From NCBI GenBank assembly GCA_037074705.1, contig CM073590.1, forward strand, positions 118,783,600 to 118,847,599: a DNA stretch of 64,000 nucleotides. The letters run 5' to 3'. Shown here one piece after another: positions 1 through 12,589 of the stretch. The position numbers and the translations under genes were made by a program. Positions within the stretch are counted from its first letter, which is position 1. Every line of letters starts with the position of its first letter. The stretch comes from Zhengitettix transpicula. Taxonomy: Eukaryota > Arthropoda > Insecta > Orthoptera > Tetrigidae. The notes beneath the pieces are model-generated. The model was not told the DNA's origin and made no database searches. It saw only the letters and a list, made by a program, of their open reading frames with translations.

Positions 1-356
1 GCAGATAAAACCCTAGGAAAGCCGTATAGTTATTTTATAATTTTTTCCATACCTTCAACCCTTCTCCAGTAAAGTTGCTCTGGTGTTTATGTAATACCAA
101 CATCAATTACTTTGCTTAGTCTGACAATCGAATAAATGGTTTCATCCTGGATAGGAAGTTACTTTTGGTACTTCGTCAAAGTTCCGACTACGAAATATTG
201 TTAAAAACCGAAAATTAGAATTTGCGGAGAATAATAAATTGGGCTGACTATACTTTAATTTTGTACATAATTAATATAATTCACATTTATTAAAATTATA
301 ACTGCTTAATTACTTAATAATTTTAAATAAATAAGACAGTTTGAAATTAATATATT
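1..356. other. AT-rich spacer, nothing recognised
   Basis: No frame, repeat or structured motif that I can support. Confidence 0.6.
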
Positions 357-920
357 GTAATGCCAATTAATTAAGGCATTAATTGTTTTTAAATAATTTA
401 AATTGTTAGCGAATAAATGAATTGTAAGCGGTGTATGAGCGAGCAAAGCAACAGTAAGCGGCAGGCACTGTTTCTTTGTTGAGTAGTTGGAATGGCAATT
501 AAACGTGCAAAAGTATAGTTTGTTTTCAGTCTACGGCGAGAAGCGAAAGAGAAAAGTCTACGGTCAGCCACGAGAGGAGAGAAATTAAAAACAAATCTTC
601 ACCGAGATATTTAGCAGTTCAATCTAAATTGATAAATAAATCAGTAAAAGACTAAAATCTGCAAATCGTGAGTTCTTGTAAGCAAGCAGATAGTTCGCGT
701 TGAGGGAAAACGCCATCCGATTGCTGAACAATTAGGACAGAATAATCTGAGTTTCCTGGGAGCTGAGTAATTGCATTTCGACTTCATATGTGTAGAATCT
801 GTGAGGAAATTTAGAATCAGTATAATAAAATTTGCATTATAGTGTACTTTTGAAGCTACAAAAGAATGCTGGTACCAGTCGAACAATGTGAGTAACAAAA
901 CTTTGATAATTATATTTGTG
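357..920 (+). mobile_element. TA-targeting LTR-like element, copy 1, 3'-truncated
   Basis: Starts TGTAATGCCAATTAATTAAGG after a TA-rich stretch and matches other family members through GGTACCAGTCGAACAATG and AGTAACAAAAC near 890. The rest of the LTR and the primer site are absent. Confidence 0.65.
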
Positions 921-1872
921 AACGATTAATAAAAGGGAAATATTAAACATAATATAGGACGGCGCGGCGGGAAATCTGAAATCAGATATATGACACATAG
1001 ACATTGTATTAATACTAAAGAAATCGAAAAATAACTCTGAAATGAAGGGAAAGCAGAACTAATTTCATAGGACAAACAAAATTTATTTTTTGTAGCTACA
1101 ATTCATAACAAATAAATATTTATTGCATCCCAGCATAAAATGTAATATGGATTCAAGTCATGTCGACCGATGTTGATCGTGCGAATTAGTTGAGCTCGGA
1201 TTCGCAGCTGCCGAGGTGCTTCCCGAGGGATACCTCACATGTAAACTAGCACTCATCCTCGCCCAACTCCCTAAATCAGAGTCCCCCTGGGGAATTGGTT
1301 CTGCTGAGACGGTCCCGCTGGAAGAGCGATGTCTCCCGTCCTGGCCGGCTGCCAGCGAACCACCCCCTTAGCTTTATCGCGACGCCCATACTTTATACGT
1401 CGACCAGTTGTAAATAACTCCCGTAGCTAATTCCTCCAACTTCCACGATTTTCGCGTGTTTGTGTTTTCGTTAAATATATTGCCTAAGAGACCAGTCAAT
1501 TACTTATTGTGTAGCTGGAACGTAATGTCCACGTAAAACGCATTTCGGAACGTCTCTTGCCCAAGTATATGGGGTTGAAATAAAAATACAATGATCGGAA
1601 AACTCAAATACAACAATGGTAAAAGCGATTTCTTTATGTGCAACGTATTTTAAGTACCTGTAACAATGCACTGTAATCTAACCAAAAATATATTACCGTT
1701 ATGTTTACTTTTTCCAATGCTGTGCATGAGACATTTCAGTGATATTCTCTGTTTTATAAACAAAAAATTACTGTTGTCTTTACAAAATTCGCGAATTTTA
1801 TACCTTAAAATAATATTGCTGTTCTTAAAAGTGGTAAATAAAATACATATTATGAGAGGCGAAAATATTTTG
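921..1872. other. spacer with an unexplained GC-richer block at 1150-1410
   Basis: Mostly AT-rich. 1150-1410 is markedly GC-richer (CGAGGTGCTTCCCGAGGG, GAGACGGTCCCGCTGG) but has stops in all frames. Probably an old mobile-element fragment. Confidence 0.5.
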
Positions 1873-2708
1873 TAATGCCAATTAATTAATCAATTAATTG
1901 TTTTGAAATAAATTTGAATTGTTTAGCGAAAAGTTTGTATTATAACGAGAGCGATCCGAGTGACAATGAGTGGTGAGCTCTGTTCCTATTATTGAGAGCG
2001 CGGAATAGCGTTTACGCGCGCTAAAGCATGGTTAGTTGGTCGTTGTGATCTGGATTGTACAGAGGTCAGACATCGTCGAGCATAGTATAATGAAGTTGTT
2101 GAATCATTGGAGAATTGAAGCGGCCGACGGTGAAAATTGAGCAGAGTAAAACATTCACCGAGACATTGCAACGTGAATATTGATGCGGAATAACATTGGT
2201 AAATTATTGTCGAGCGGAGCAATCAACGGAATACAGCCAATCTTGCCAAATTTTAAAGTGAAGTGTAGATTCAGTGAAAACCAAAGCCTGAGATTAAATA
2301 ATTAAAGAGTGTAAAAGTGTCCGAACGAGGTAAAATTAAAGGTTAAAGTCAGATTTCGTTCTCTTTTAATTGACAATCAGAGTTAATTTCTTTACTTTAT
2401 AATTTCTTTCATTCTAGCGACATATTGTTTAGGTAAATTGTAAACTGTTTTGTTAATAAGATTTTAAATCAATTTGTTGTGTTCATTATCAAACCCAGTC
2501 AAGGCCCTGAGAGAACCAGATCTCAAGTTTTGTGTTTGTAATTATCTTTTATTGACACAAAATAAAATAAATATTTTTTGTTTGTTAATTGTTTAAACTT
2601 TTCGTTTAATTAAAGCCTTCCATTTGATTATTACATAAATGGCGCTTCAACGTGAGACAAATTCTTTAAATTAAATAAAAGTATCATTATTGTTTATTTT
2701 AATTTACA
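1873..2708 (+). mobile_element. TA-targeting LTR-like element, copy 2
   Basis: TGTAATGCCAATTAATTAATC at the start. The internal LTR matches copy 8 (48.4-49.4 kb, opposite strand) closely. LTR end GATTATTACA at about 2636, then TGGCGCTTCAACGTGAGAC as a worn tRNA-Lys primer site, then a short leader to TTTACA at 2708. The frame at 1989-2222 on the - strand is only a shadow of the LTR. Confidence 0.75.
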
Positions 2709-4320
2709 TCATAATAATAAAATTGTAATTTATGTTATCTCTTTGAATAATAATTTTAATTTACTATCTTTGATTTTTATTATTGTTAGTCTACTAGGCA
2801 ATTAAAATTATTTTATTGAAAAGCTAATCATAATTACGTTTAGTGAGCCTTCGTTCAAAAAATGTTAGCATTTCAGGAAAGTCAGTTATGTTTCTTAAGG
2901 TACTTCTTGAGCAGTTCTCATTATTATTATGACAAAAAATTAAATTAAACCGAATTTAAAACAAACTTGCTTCTCTGGAACTATGGTGAAAATTTTATCC
3001 AAATATATATTCTTTCTCATAATTACGACAAATTTGAAGATTCTAAATTAATTTTACGGGAAGACTAAAAATTAAACATCTTTAATATTATCTGGCAATT
3101 ATTATTTAATGAATAAACAGAAAACCCTCCAATTTGTCAGAAAAATGAGGATTGTTCAACGAAAATTTGAAATTTCTAATTTATTGTATAATTTTTAACT
3201 ATTTAGGTCTATTACCTGATAAAGTCCCTAACTTGAGGACGAAAAGTTGTAATATTGTTATTATTTTTAGATTTAGTTCAATACCACACATTTTTTCTGA
3301 CAAATTGGCCGTTTTCCTGGTAATTTATTAAAAGTTCAAAAAAATCAGTATTATATTTATTGTTTAGCTGGAAATTCGAGTATTGATTTGAAGTTCTGAA
3401 AATTTCTGAAATCTCATATTTAATTAATTTTATGGAGTATTCACCGCTTAATTATGCGCCCGATTGGTGGCCTTATGACTAATGGGGTGTATGCTGTTTG
3501 TTGACTGCGCAGCCTTAATTAACACTGCTGCGGCAAGCACGCCCCCTGCTGCTTGTGGACAGGACTGCCTTCTCATTAAACGCATTGAGTGCCCAACGTT
3601 TTCATTAACTTGTAGTTCGGGACGCTACGAAGGACCTCTTGTTCTGGGGATTGCTCCCTTAAATAAAGCAAAGCACTCAAACATTAAGTGATAAAACTTA
3701 AAATATCACTCTTTTGGCATATAGATTGCACACCGAATCGCATATGCACAACCAACACTTGCATACATAAAATACGGAAGATTTTAAGAAACTCCTAAAG
3801 ATACGACACAATTTTATTACATACTTTATTTTATTTTGACTTGGTTTACTTTTTCATATTTATGTTTCCATTCTGATCGCGTCCAATAATAAAATAGATT
3901 CGAATAATTCACAATATATAAGCCACAGAAGAAGTTGAAGTTCGAGGTTGCAGGTCATCATAATGTTACATTTTTTTACTATTTTCTTGAACAATTTGCT
4001 TTCACTACGCGAATAAAATCAATTTATCTTTCATTTGAAATGAGAATAATTTTATTTGTCTGTATAGTTAGAAAATGGCACACCTAACAATACTCAATAG
4101 TGAATTCCCCATCCATCAGGAATATTTTTGCTCTTCTAGGGAAGGACTGTTTGGGTCTGCGACGTGAAGTGGTGACTGTCAACTGCGTGCAAGTGAGCTA
4201 TCTTATATTAATGGTGGGGATGAATTAAGGGCTTGAGAAGGTATTTACATTATGATTGTTAATTCATCGGAGGAAAAATAATCACATCATTATATTTTAG
4301 TAACTTAGTGTTAAGCTTAA
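2709..4320. other. AT-rich spacer
   Basis: One 69-codon frame at 3482-3691 has Cys/Ala-rich sequence and no recognisable domain; it has no promoter, splice or poly(A) context that would support it. Confidence 0.5.
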
Positions 4321-4800
4321 GTTTTAGTTTTTTTATAGTGACAGGCTAATGACGGTAATCCACGTAGTGGCATCTCCCCTTTAATAGCATAGGAAGGGAT
4401 TTGAAAGGGAGAACGGGTAAGGGTAGAGGAAGGTAGCCAAGATTTAACTGGGGCCCCCGGGCTATAGTTTAAGGATACTACCTGGAATTCACCTAAAACT
4501 GATGCAGGACAAACCCTAGAAAACCTGCATCAAGTTGGTCGGGCGCTTGGTACTTGTCCCACGCCCTTCCGATAGCGGGAGAGGAGTTTGCTGTGGGGAC
4601 GCAGCATTCACTTCTCCGTGCCTCGACCAGTTTATGAGGCAGCTGGCCGACTATTCCAATGGGAATAACTCTTACCGTATGCCCAAGGTCTGTAACCCCG
4701 GAACATACACATCTCAGAACAAGCCGAGGTGCCCCAAAGGTAGCCCCTTCCTATCTCTCCTACAAGGTTCTGCCTGCGAGAGAACATCCCTCGTAGGTAC
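4321..4800 (-). mobile_element. retroposon R, copy 1
   Basis: Starts in a T-rich stretch, then GACAGGCTAATG, and carries all the family blocks to the terminal hairpin GCGAGAGAACATCCCTCG near 4775-4795. There is one 5' hairpin. The frames at 4535-4840 and its reverse are repeat-internal, not genes. Confidence 0.8.
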
Positions 4801-6346
4801 TGACATTTTTGCATTAGAAGTTTTTGAAATCGATTGTTAGAATCTAGTCGCGTGCTATCGACGAGTTTACCCGGCTGGAGGCCCGAGAAACTTTTACTAA
4901 TTTATATGGCAATATTATTTCTATCAAATTGAAAATAAGCAGTAATGAGAATCATTATCAGTGTAATTTAGTAGTTACTAGTTTAACTGTATGGTACATA
5001 ACACTACACCTGGAATTAAATTAATTTTTTCCAGTAAAAGTTGTTTCTTTTTAAAAATAGTATCCAATGATAATTTACGTTTTCATTTAAATTTCAAAGC
5101 TTACTAATTATGGTTGTTTCCGGGAACGAAATTTTCACCCATTTATTGTTTACGTAGGGTTTTAGTATGTTTATTTTTATTACGGACAACCATATAGTTT
5201 TCGAGAAGAAAATGTTAGATACAGGTGATCGAATACACCATGTTCGGTTCCTGAAATCCAAACTTCTTTTATTTTTTATAACATTATCAATGTTCTTAAA
5301 TATATTAATTACTTATATTATATATTCTTAAAATGTTGATGCTCCTTATGTAATATTCCAACACTATCCTAATCAAAAGTATGGTAGTTTTCTGTAATTT
5401 GTAGAGAAACAGCGCTATTATTTTTCTTAATATGCCTTTGGTAGTACATAACACTATCCAAATTCATATTTGTATATCCAATATATATTTATTAAAACTT
5501 TAACATTATATTAGTAATTTCCATTTTTATATTCTGTAACATTTTTTCATTCTTCATGATGCATGTTATGAATATATTTTACAATTTATTCACAATTTTT
5601 TGAGTAGTCTTATTATATTTATCGCAGACATATTATTTTCTTTATCCCTTAATATTTGGAATAAATATATGGTTTTGATGTTCTAAACGAAATATTGCTT
5701 CCCCCGATGCGGTTCATCCACGTGAGTTTAATAGAGAAAACAAACTCTGGTCCTCTTATTTCGTTCCGACAGCAACTCCCAACGGATCAGTTAGTTGCCC
5801 AGAGTTTAAAAGAAAAATAATTTCTCTGCCCATTTTCTTTTGTGTACGTGTTTAGTTCTCTACGGAGTTACCTTTATGTTATTAATTTCGCCAACGAACG
5901 ATTTGAAATGCATGCTATAAGTAAATGACATGTTTTTAGCCCAGAATTTAAGTGACAGTTTTATAAAATAAACCTAATTAGATATTAGTAATTAATGGGT
6001 ATTAAAGATTTCAAGTTCAAAAATATGTATTGGTATAAAATCGGAATATTTGATTGTTTCATTTTGTTATAAAGTGTTATTTTATTCCATGTAATGATAT
6101 AATGAATAGCACTGTTAAAGGTCATTTTGAAACATTGCTTCTAATAGTAGTTTAATACCATTTCTCCATTTTTAAAACATTTTAGTGATTCTTGAGACTG
6201 AATTAGATTGTCCAAATTTGATCTTATTAGGCTGCATGATCTTTCCGTATAAATTGCGAATGGCATTTATATCAATGCAAAAATTCATTTTTATTACGTT
6301 AAAATTTATAAAGCACTAAATATAATAAGACCTGATGTGTATGTGT
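4801..6346. other. AT-rich spacer, nothing recognised
   Basis: Stops in all frames. 5700-5890 is slightly less AT-rich but has no identifiable content. Confidence 0.55.
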
Positions 6347-6632
6347 ATATTGGCTATCTATAGGGCAATCCATGGTCTAGCCATTCTCCTCTTAAAGCAC
6401 ATGAAGGGACTGAAATGGGGGATGCGGAAAGGTAGAGCAGGGTAATTTAAAGGCGATTCGTCTAAATGTGATGGAGGGAAAAACCTTAGACAAACCTGCA
6501 TCAGGTAGATCGGACTTTTGGTACTTGTCCCACATCCTTCCGTTGACGGAAGTGGTATTTGCTGTGGGGACGCAGCCTTGCTTTCTCCATGCCTGGGCCA
6601 GTTTAGGAGACACCTAGCCGAGGGGCACTTGA
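6347..6632 (-). mobile_element. retroposon R, copy 2, 5'-truncated and diverged
   Basis: Carries GGCTATCTATAGGG, AACCTGCATCAGGTAG, TACTTGTCCCAC and CAGTTTAGGAGAC in family order but stops after CTAGCCGAGG. The 5' half and hairpins are absent, and divergence is higher than in other copies. Confidence 0.7.
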
Positions 6633-7744
6633 TAAAATAAACATGGATTTCCTCCCCTCTTTCGACTGCGTTTCACTTAAATCAATCTACTTTCGTTTTG
6701 CTCACATTGTTGGGGACTAAAGTCGGAAAGCACGAGAAAGGCATTAATTCCATTAAATTATTCATGATAATCACATATACGTCCATATCCACTGTCTCTA
6801 CAATTAACCGATACAGACCTATAAACCTCCAATTGGTTCATTTTGCTGAGTGATTTGATTACCGCTCTCCAGTCCATTAACGAACTTACGATCGGCTGAT
6901 GCAAATGAAAGAAGATTTAGTAGTTGCACCCAAACTCTCAACGGCAATGTACACAACTATTATATTACGGTCAATGGGGCTACAGACAACATTTTTTGTC
7001 AGTTTGTCTATTTCTAAGGTCTTGTTTAAAAGGGCAGCACTCAACATTATTTTTTTTAACTAGTGGGGAAAATAGCAAACCATTTGTATTGTAACTTTTA
7101 ATTTTTATCGCTTATCTCGACTCACTCACCCTCGTACAATCCTTCCGCCGCGATTCTGCCGTTCCGGCTTTGTGACTGTTCAAAAATAAACTGTAGAAAA
7201 CTAGCATTGAGTCAGACTGACGGACTGTTATTTAAAACGTCAATATAATATGAATATAATCTCTGAGAGACTTAATGTCCGAATACTTGCATGTCCTCCC
7301 CACTCTTCACCACTTCTATGAAACCGGTGAATACTTCTCTTCGTATTGGCGGTAACTTTTCTTTACTCAAGATTGCAAGTTTCAACGCCCTTAAACTTTT
7401 GTCACAGTCAGTGCTGTGCCCTGATTTCAGAAATTTCTAAGAGTCAAAACGCAGGATCTTCATGCTCTTTTAGCCACACCAATTCCTATCTGACAGCGCT
7501 AATCGTGAGGAATACAAAATTTCTCAAAACAATTTTTTTTTAAAATTTATTCATTTGTTTAGCGGTCAGAATCATTTATAATTCTATGAGATAAATTTCT
7601 GGCAGCTGTGGGATGTACTGGTAGGAAGAAAATTATCCGGGAGCTATCCAATGATATCTTCTGTAGAATTTAAAACGTGAGAGAAAAATATATTACTTAA
7701 ATTAATTCTCTTGGCTACATATTTTTGAGTCTTTGCTCGTCACT
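6633..7744. other. spacer, nothing recognised
   Basis: A 65-codon frame at 7346-7543 ends in a poly(T) stretch and shows no domain. Confidence 0.5.
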
Positions 7745-8335
7745 GGTTCTAGGAGTTGGTCCAGTAGCGGGTTAGGATGGTGGTGCTTGATAGCGCTTTG
7801 TTTCGGATGTCTTGTGGATCTGGATGAAGCGTGAGGTTGGTTACATACCATGCAGCGTTCGCCATTTGACGTAGTATATTGGATTGGTACCTCGGATGAT
7901 TGCTATATTTGATTTGGATGCACATCCCCATAATTCAAGTCCGTAATCCCATATTGGTCCGATGACGGCTTTGTATAATAGGATTTTATTTTCCATCGAT
8001 AACCGTGATTTTCTTCCTTTCAGCCACTGTATTTCTCTTGTCTTGATCTCAACTTGTTTTTTATTTTTTCTTATATGGTATTTTCAAGTCAGTTTGGTAT
8101 CTAATTGTAGTCCTACTGTTTTTGACTGCGGAATATGCACGTTGTTTAATGTTTCTTTGCGGAGAGTGAATGTAATGTGCGCAGATTGGTTCTAGTTCAC
8201 TTTTACTTTCCATTTTTTTTAGACATTCTTGTAGGTTGGTTAGGCAGGTTTGGGTAATATTTGAAGCTACTGTGGGTTCCTCGTGACAGGAGATAATAGC
8301 AGTATAGACGGCGAATGTCCAGATTGTTATAAAAA
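7745..8335 (-). pseudogene. Jockey-type LINE reverse transcriptase C-terminal remnant
   Basis: On the - strand, conceptual translation in shifting frames gives TIWTFAVYTAIISCHEEPTV (the RT region around the second catalytic motif, with the expected F/Y-ADD residues damaged), CLTNLQECLKKMESKSE, and further on NAAWYVTNLTLHPD, all typical of Jockey-clade insect LINEs. Several stops and frame changes make it non-functional. The N-terminus and ORF1 are absent. The upstream (right) edge abuts the LTR beginning at 8361. Confidence 0.8.
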
Positions 8336-8360
8336 ATTGTTTTGCATACAAGTAATATAT

Positions 8361-8907
8361 TGTAGTGAATAACATCGGTAAGTGGCCGCCCTTTGTTCGC
8401 GGGCCTGAGAAGAAATAAATTAAACGGCCACGTGCGTTAGAGAGGCCCCAAGAAACCGAGGGTATGCGTCCCTTTTTTTGCATCGTTTGGGGGGGACGGA
8501 GTAAGAACATATACTCCGAACCCGGGTGAAAGTGGACAGACGCAGGCAGACAGACAGAGAGAGGACTGAAAGTGGAGTGAGAGAGGCGAGAGGGTGGAAA
8601 ATTTGGCGAGCGGTAAGCAACAAAAGTTTTTGGAGAGACGTCCATTGCGGCGATGCCGAAGAAGGAGATCGTGTGCTGCTTACTACAAGACCAGTGATCC
8701 ACTGCAAGTCGGCTGACGCCACAAGTTAAAGTAAGGATCACCTTTTCTGTAAAGTGCCTTCAAAAGTTAAAGATTTTTTTACACAGTACGGAAATGGGCT
8801 CTGTTCTTGAATAGCTACCGAGCCGAACACATTACCCTGTAGAGAAGGAGGATTTTATAACCAAGCCGGAGATAATTATAATTTTTTTGCAGACTATATG
8901 TATATCA
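8361..8907 (+). mobile_element. LTR of a second LTR-retrotransposon family, with primer-site start
   Basis: TGTAGTGAATAACATCGG start and ...TATATCA end, followed after two bases by TGGCGCCCAA, the first ten bases of a tRNA-Lys primer site, then unrelated AT-rich DNA. A purine-rich block (GACAGACAGAGAGAGG) lies inside. GC content is higher than the neighbourhood. It is distinct from the TA-targeting family. The 226-codon frame on the - strand fuses this LTR with the LINE fragment next to it and is not a real protein. Confidence 0.62.
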
Positions 8908-9012
8908 GCTGGCGCCCAATAAAATTTTTTAATATAATTTTATAAATATGTAATAAAGTTTTCTTATATAGTAATAAAGTCTAATCATTACAATATGTAT
9001 ATATATATATAC

Positions 9013-10048
9013 TGTAATGCCAATTAATTAGGATTTTAATTGTTTGGACATAAAAATTTGAAGTGTTTGAAAAATCTATTATAGCGGCAGGATCTTCCAA
9101 AGCAACAATGAAGCTAGCCGCCTTTGTCGAAAAGTAGAAAATGGCGTATACGCGCTAAAACTCGAGACGATAGTTTAGTTGGTGACTAGAATTTAACAGA
9201 GTTGGTTGGTGCCGAGACATTTCTGAGGACGGAACAAGTGATACTAGAGCAGAGACTAGCCGTCATTTAATGCTCTATTATTAAACAAAAATGTGAGTTG
9301 AAGACAAAGTAAAACATTCACGAAAGCATTACATCGAAACTTGCTAAGTAAGAGCAGTTTACGTCCATAGCCAGCCAGAAATAGTAAATTTGCAGTTTAA
9401 GTCCAAAGCGGTAATAGACTAGCAAATATACAAACCACAGAATTCATATAAGGCAAACAGTTAACAGATAGCTGACAAAAAAGGAGGTTCATCTGAGTTC
9501 CTGACATCCTATCAATTTTGACTAGAATCAGTGTAATATCTGTGAATCTTAGAATCAGTGAAAAATCTAGCTATAGTGTATTTTCGAAACCAAAAGTAAC
9601 AATATACAAAATAATGATTTATGTAAACGTAATTAAAGGATAGAAGTCATATTTCGTTCTATTTTAAATTGTAAATCAGAGTCAATTTCTTTACTTTTAA
9701 ATTTCGTTCTATTTTAATTGTCAAGTTAATTTCTTTTCTTTTTAGTTTATTTCTATAGACGTATTGTTTAGGTAAGTATGATTTGTTTGTTAATAAGATT
9801 TTTAAATCAAATTGTTGTGTCCGTTATCAAACCCAGTGAAGACCCTGAGAAATTAATATTTTAAATTGTAATTTTTTTTGAGTTATTGCCACAAAATAAA
9901 TAAATCTTTTGTTTGTTAAGTGATTATCTTTTCATTTAATAAAAAGCCATTCCAGTTAATCATTACATTTTTGGCTTCCACAACGTGGGGCTCGAATTCT
10001 TCAAATTCATTAAATTAATTAACCGACCTATTAATTGTGTATATTACA
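9013..10048 (+). mobile_element. TA-targeting LTR-like element, copy 3
   Basis: TGTAATGCC start directly after a (TA)n run and ATATTACA end directly before another. The LTR ends at 9967 (CATTACA). The primer site is at about 9972-9993 (TGGCTTCCACAACGTGGGGC), followed by a 55-bp leader. No coding capacity. Confidence 0.82.
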
Positions 10049-10659
10049 ATATATATATATAATGTGGTATCCAAAAATAATATAATAAACAAATATACCA
10101 ACACGTTAGAGAAAAACAATTTATTTAATATTCAATTAATTAAAATAAACAAAGGAAGAAAGTTGAAAATATTTTTAAAAAGGATAACAAAAGGTTACTT
10201 TTTTGACAAATTTGATTTTCGTTGAGTTTACATTTTATATTTTTAAGTAACTGCCTCAGATTTTATGAGAATCTAAATTTCAGGGCCGCTTATTGTGCCT
10301 CTAATAAAGACAGTGATTTTCACCAAGTTGCAAAAGCAAAAAATAATAAAATTTTATATCAATAACAAAAAATATAGAAATCTTAAAACCTGGCAAAGTT
10401 ATAGAAATCGGTATTTACGAAAAGAATAAAGTTTTTTTTTGGTTTTACATACCATTCATCTAGAGCTGCTCTGATTTGTGCACACGTGATTATATTAAAT
10501 TTTAATGGGACATTATTTTTACTGACAGGCCGAAGCACTAATTTTATTATCGTCACACTTTTTGTCGTAACACTTTGTAACACTTACGGTGCCTTTCTTC
10601 TTCAATGTTGTACATCAAACTCAGTTTGCAGTGAAAAATCCCTTTAATACATAACATGA

Positions 10660-10815
10660 TATATTCAGCTTATACTTTGCTGAAATTGGCCACCATTGGC
10701 CAGTTCGTCACAACAGACTCGCCATGACTGACAGTTTCTCACAACATACTGCTCTGCCTCCCAAACAAACACTCTGCTCTCTGAATTTTCCTCAGGCTCC
10801 CAAAACACCCTCTCT
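10660..10815 (+). repeat. repeat Z, left part (interrupted by retroposon copy 3)
   Basis: CAGGCTCCCAAAACACC and neighbouring blocks match the uninterrupted copy at 15.6-15.85 kb. The right part resumes at 11415. Confidence 0.6.
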
Positions 10816-10828
10816 CTGATTGTCCAAT

Positions 10829-11401
10829 TTTTCTTTTTGGGTGTAGACAGGCTATGTATAGGGTAATCCACATAGTGGCAACTCCCCTCTTATAGCATAG
10901 GAAAGGGATTTGAAATGGGGGATGCGGAAGGGTGGAGGAAGGTAGCCAAGGGTAACTAGGGCCCTTGGGCTATGGTTTAAGGATCCTACCCGGCATTCGC
11001 CTAAAAGAAATGTAGGGCAAACCCTAGGAAAACCTGCATCAGGTAGGTCGGGCATTGGGTACTTGTCTCACGCCCTTCCGATATCGGGAGAGGAGTTTTC
11101 TGTGGGGACGCAGCATTCTCTTGTCCGTGCCTCGACCAGTTTAGGAGGCAGCTGGCCGACTATTCCAATGGGAATAGCGGACAACTCTTACCGAATGGCC
11201 AAGGTCTGTTACCCCGGAAGATACACCTCTCAGAACGGGTCGAGGTGCCTCGGCTTGTGGGAACCTTAGTTCAAAAACGGAGAGGAAAAGGCATACCCAA
11301 AGGTAGCCACTTCGTATCTCTCCTAAAAGGTTCTGCTTGCGAGAGAACATCCCTCGCAGGTTACCTGCGAGAGAATCCTCTCGCAGGCTTATTAACATTT
11401 G
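10829..11401 (-). mobile_element. retroposon R, copy 3, full length with target duplication
   Basis: Flanked by CTGATTGTCCAAT (10816-10828) and CTGACTGTCCAAT (11402-11414), a 13-bp duplication with one mismatch. The T-tract at the left is the 3' tail. The right (5') end carries two tandem hairpins of the form CTCGCAGG/CCTGCGAG at about 11335-11393. The flanking DNA is a second repeat (Z), whose uninterrupted copy lies at 15.6-15.85 kb. Confidence 0.88.
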
Positions 11402-11414
11402 CTGACTGTCCAAT

Positions 11415-11500
11415 GTTCTGAGCGTCTTATATACGCTTTTCGACAATTCGCCTAGCAACCATGTTGGTCTATGCATTCTCGCTCCAAACAATACTCCAAT
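11415..11500 (+). repeat. repeat Z, right part
   Basis: GTTCTGAGCGTCTTATATACG...TAGCAACC...CCAAACAATACTCC matches 15770-15850 (GTTCTGAGCGTCTTACATACG...CCAAACAATGCT). Confidence 0.7.
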
Positions 11501-12589
11501 TGGAGTTCAAAACTCAGAAAAATATTGTAATGTGTTGGCTGATCTGAATAATGAATTATGTAAACTCACGTCATTTAGTTTGCGTACCGTGAAGTGGGAT
11601 ATTTGAAATCGATTCCATCTGCAAACTTATTTTGAATCCGAACGGTACACTCCCGTATATAGGTTCCTTATTAAAACTTTATCTACTACGTCCCCTCTAC
11701 AAACCCTAGATGTCTATAATAGTAATTCTGAGAGACTACGTATATGTTTAAAATTTTCACTGCGTTGAATGAATATTTTCATGATTTTTATTGAAAATAT
11801 CTATTAAACTTTAATTCATTTAATTAATATGTAATTGAGTCGTATTGACAATTGAATAATTAAATAAAACTGTGTCCTCTAAAAGTACATAGGTAAAATG
11901 TTTTAATATGTTAAGAGACTGTCGTGGGACCAAAAAGTTAGAAGTAACGTAAGAAAAAAACACTCGAAAAACTTGTCATTTTTATGTTAGTTGTCAATCT
12001 ATTTTCTGAGAATAGTTTTATACGACGATCAACCCAAAAATCCGATGTTTAATGGCTAATATAATGTTTAATACCATAAAGAGAATTCCGGTAAGCAATT
12101 AACATAAGTTTATTTCGTGTGGCGGGAATGAAGAGCATTTCGCTTAGTGAATTGTTGGAAATTCGGCCGGGATCTTAATCAGGTGTTCAAAATTTAAAGG
12201 GCACTCCACACGTACGGAGTAAGTCTTGTGGCCTAGGATATAAACTGTTTCCCATCGAACGAACGCTTTCCTCTGCGGTTATGGGGCCCGTCGTTGACCT
12301 TGCCTCAATAAACATCAAGTTTACACCCAGGTTAAAGTCCACTTAATTGAGAATCAATGCGGGTGTTCTTTCTACGTGGTTTATATATATATATATATAT
12401 AATCGGGATTTTGATTTACTAAAATATTATTGTAAGTGCAAATAATGATATTGCAAATCAAAAGTGCTGTTAATAATGTAAGGTTATCATATAATTAAGG
12501 ATATCTCAGCTATTTTTCCTATGAATCACAAGAGAGATTACTGCGGTTAATTTCTAATTCATTTTTAATCTGGTTAGAAACGTAAACAT
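11501..12589. other. AT-rich spacer
   Basis: No frame of note; contains the 12381 (TA)n array. 12110-12330 is somewhat GC-richer without coding potential. Confidence 0.55.
12381..12402. repeat. (TA)n array
   Basis: About 10 TA units with no family element inserted. Confidence 0.85.

Noticed and set aside
8061..8741. 226-codon frame on the - strand as a gene
   Set aside because: It joins part of an LTR (8361-8741) to the end of a Jockey LINE remnant; the composition changes at the junction and no single protein is implied.
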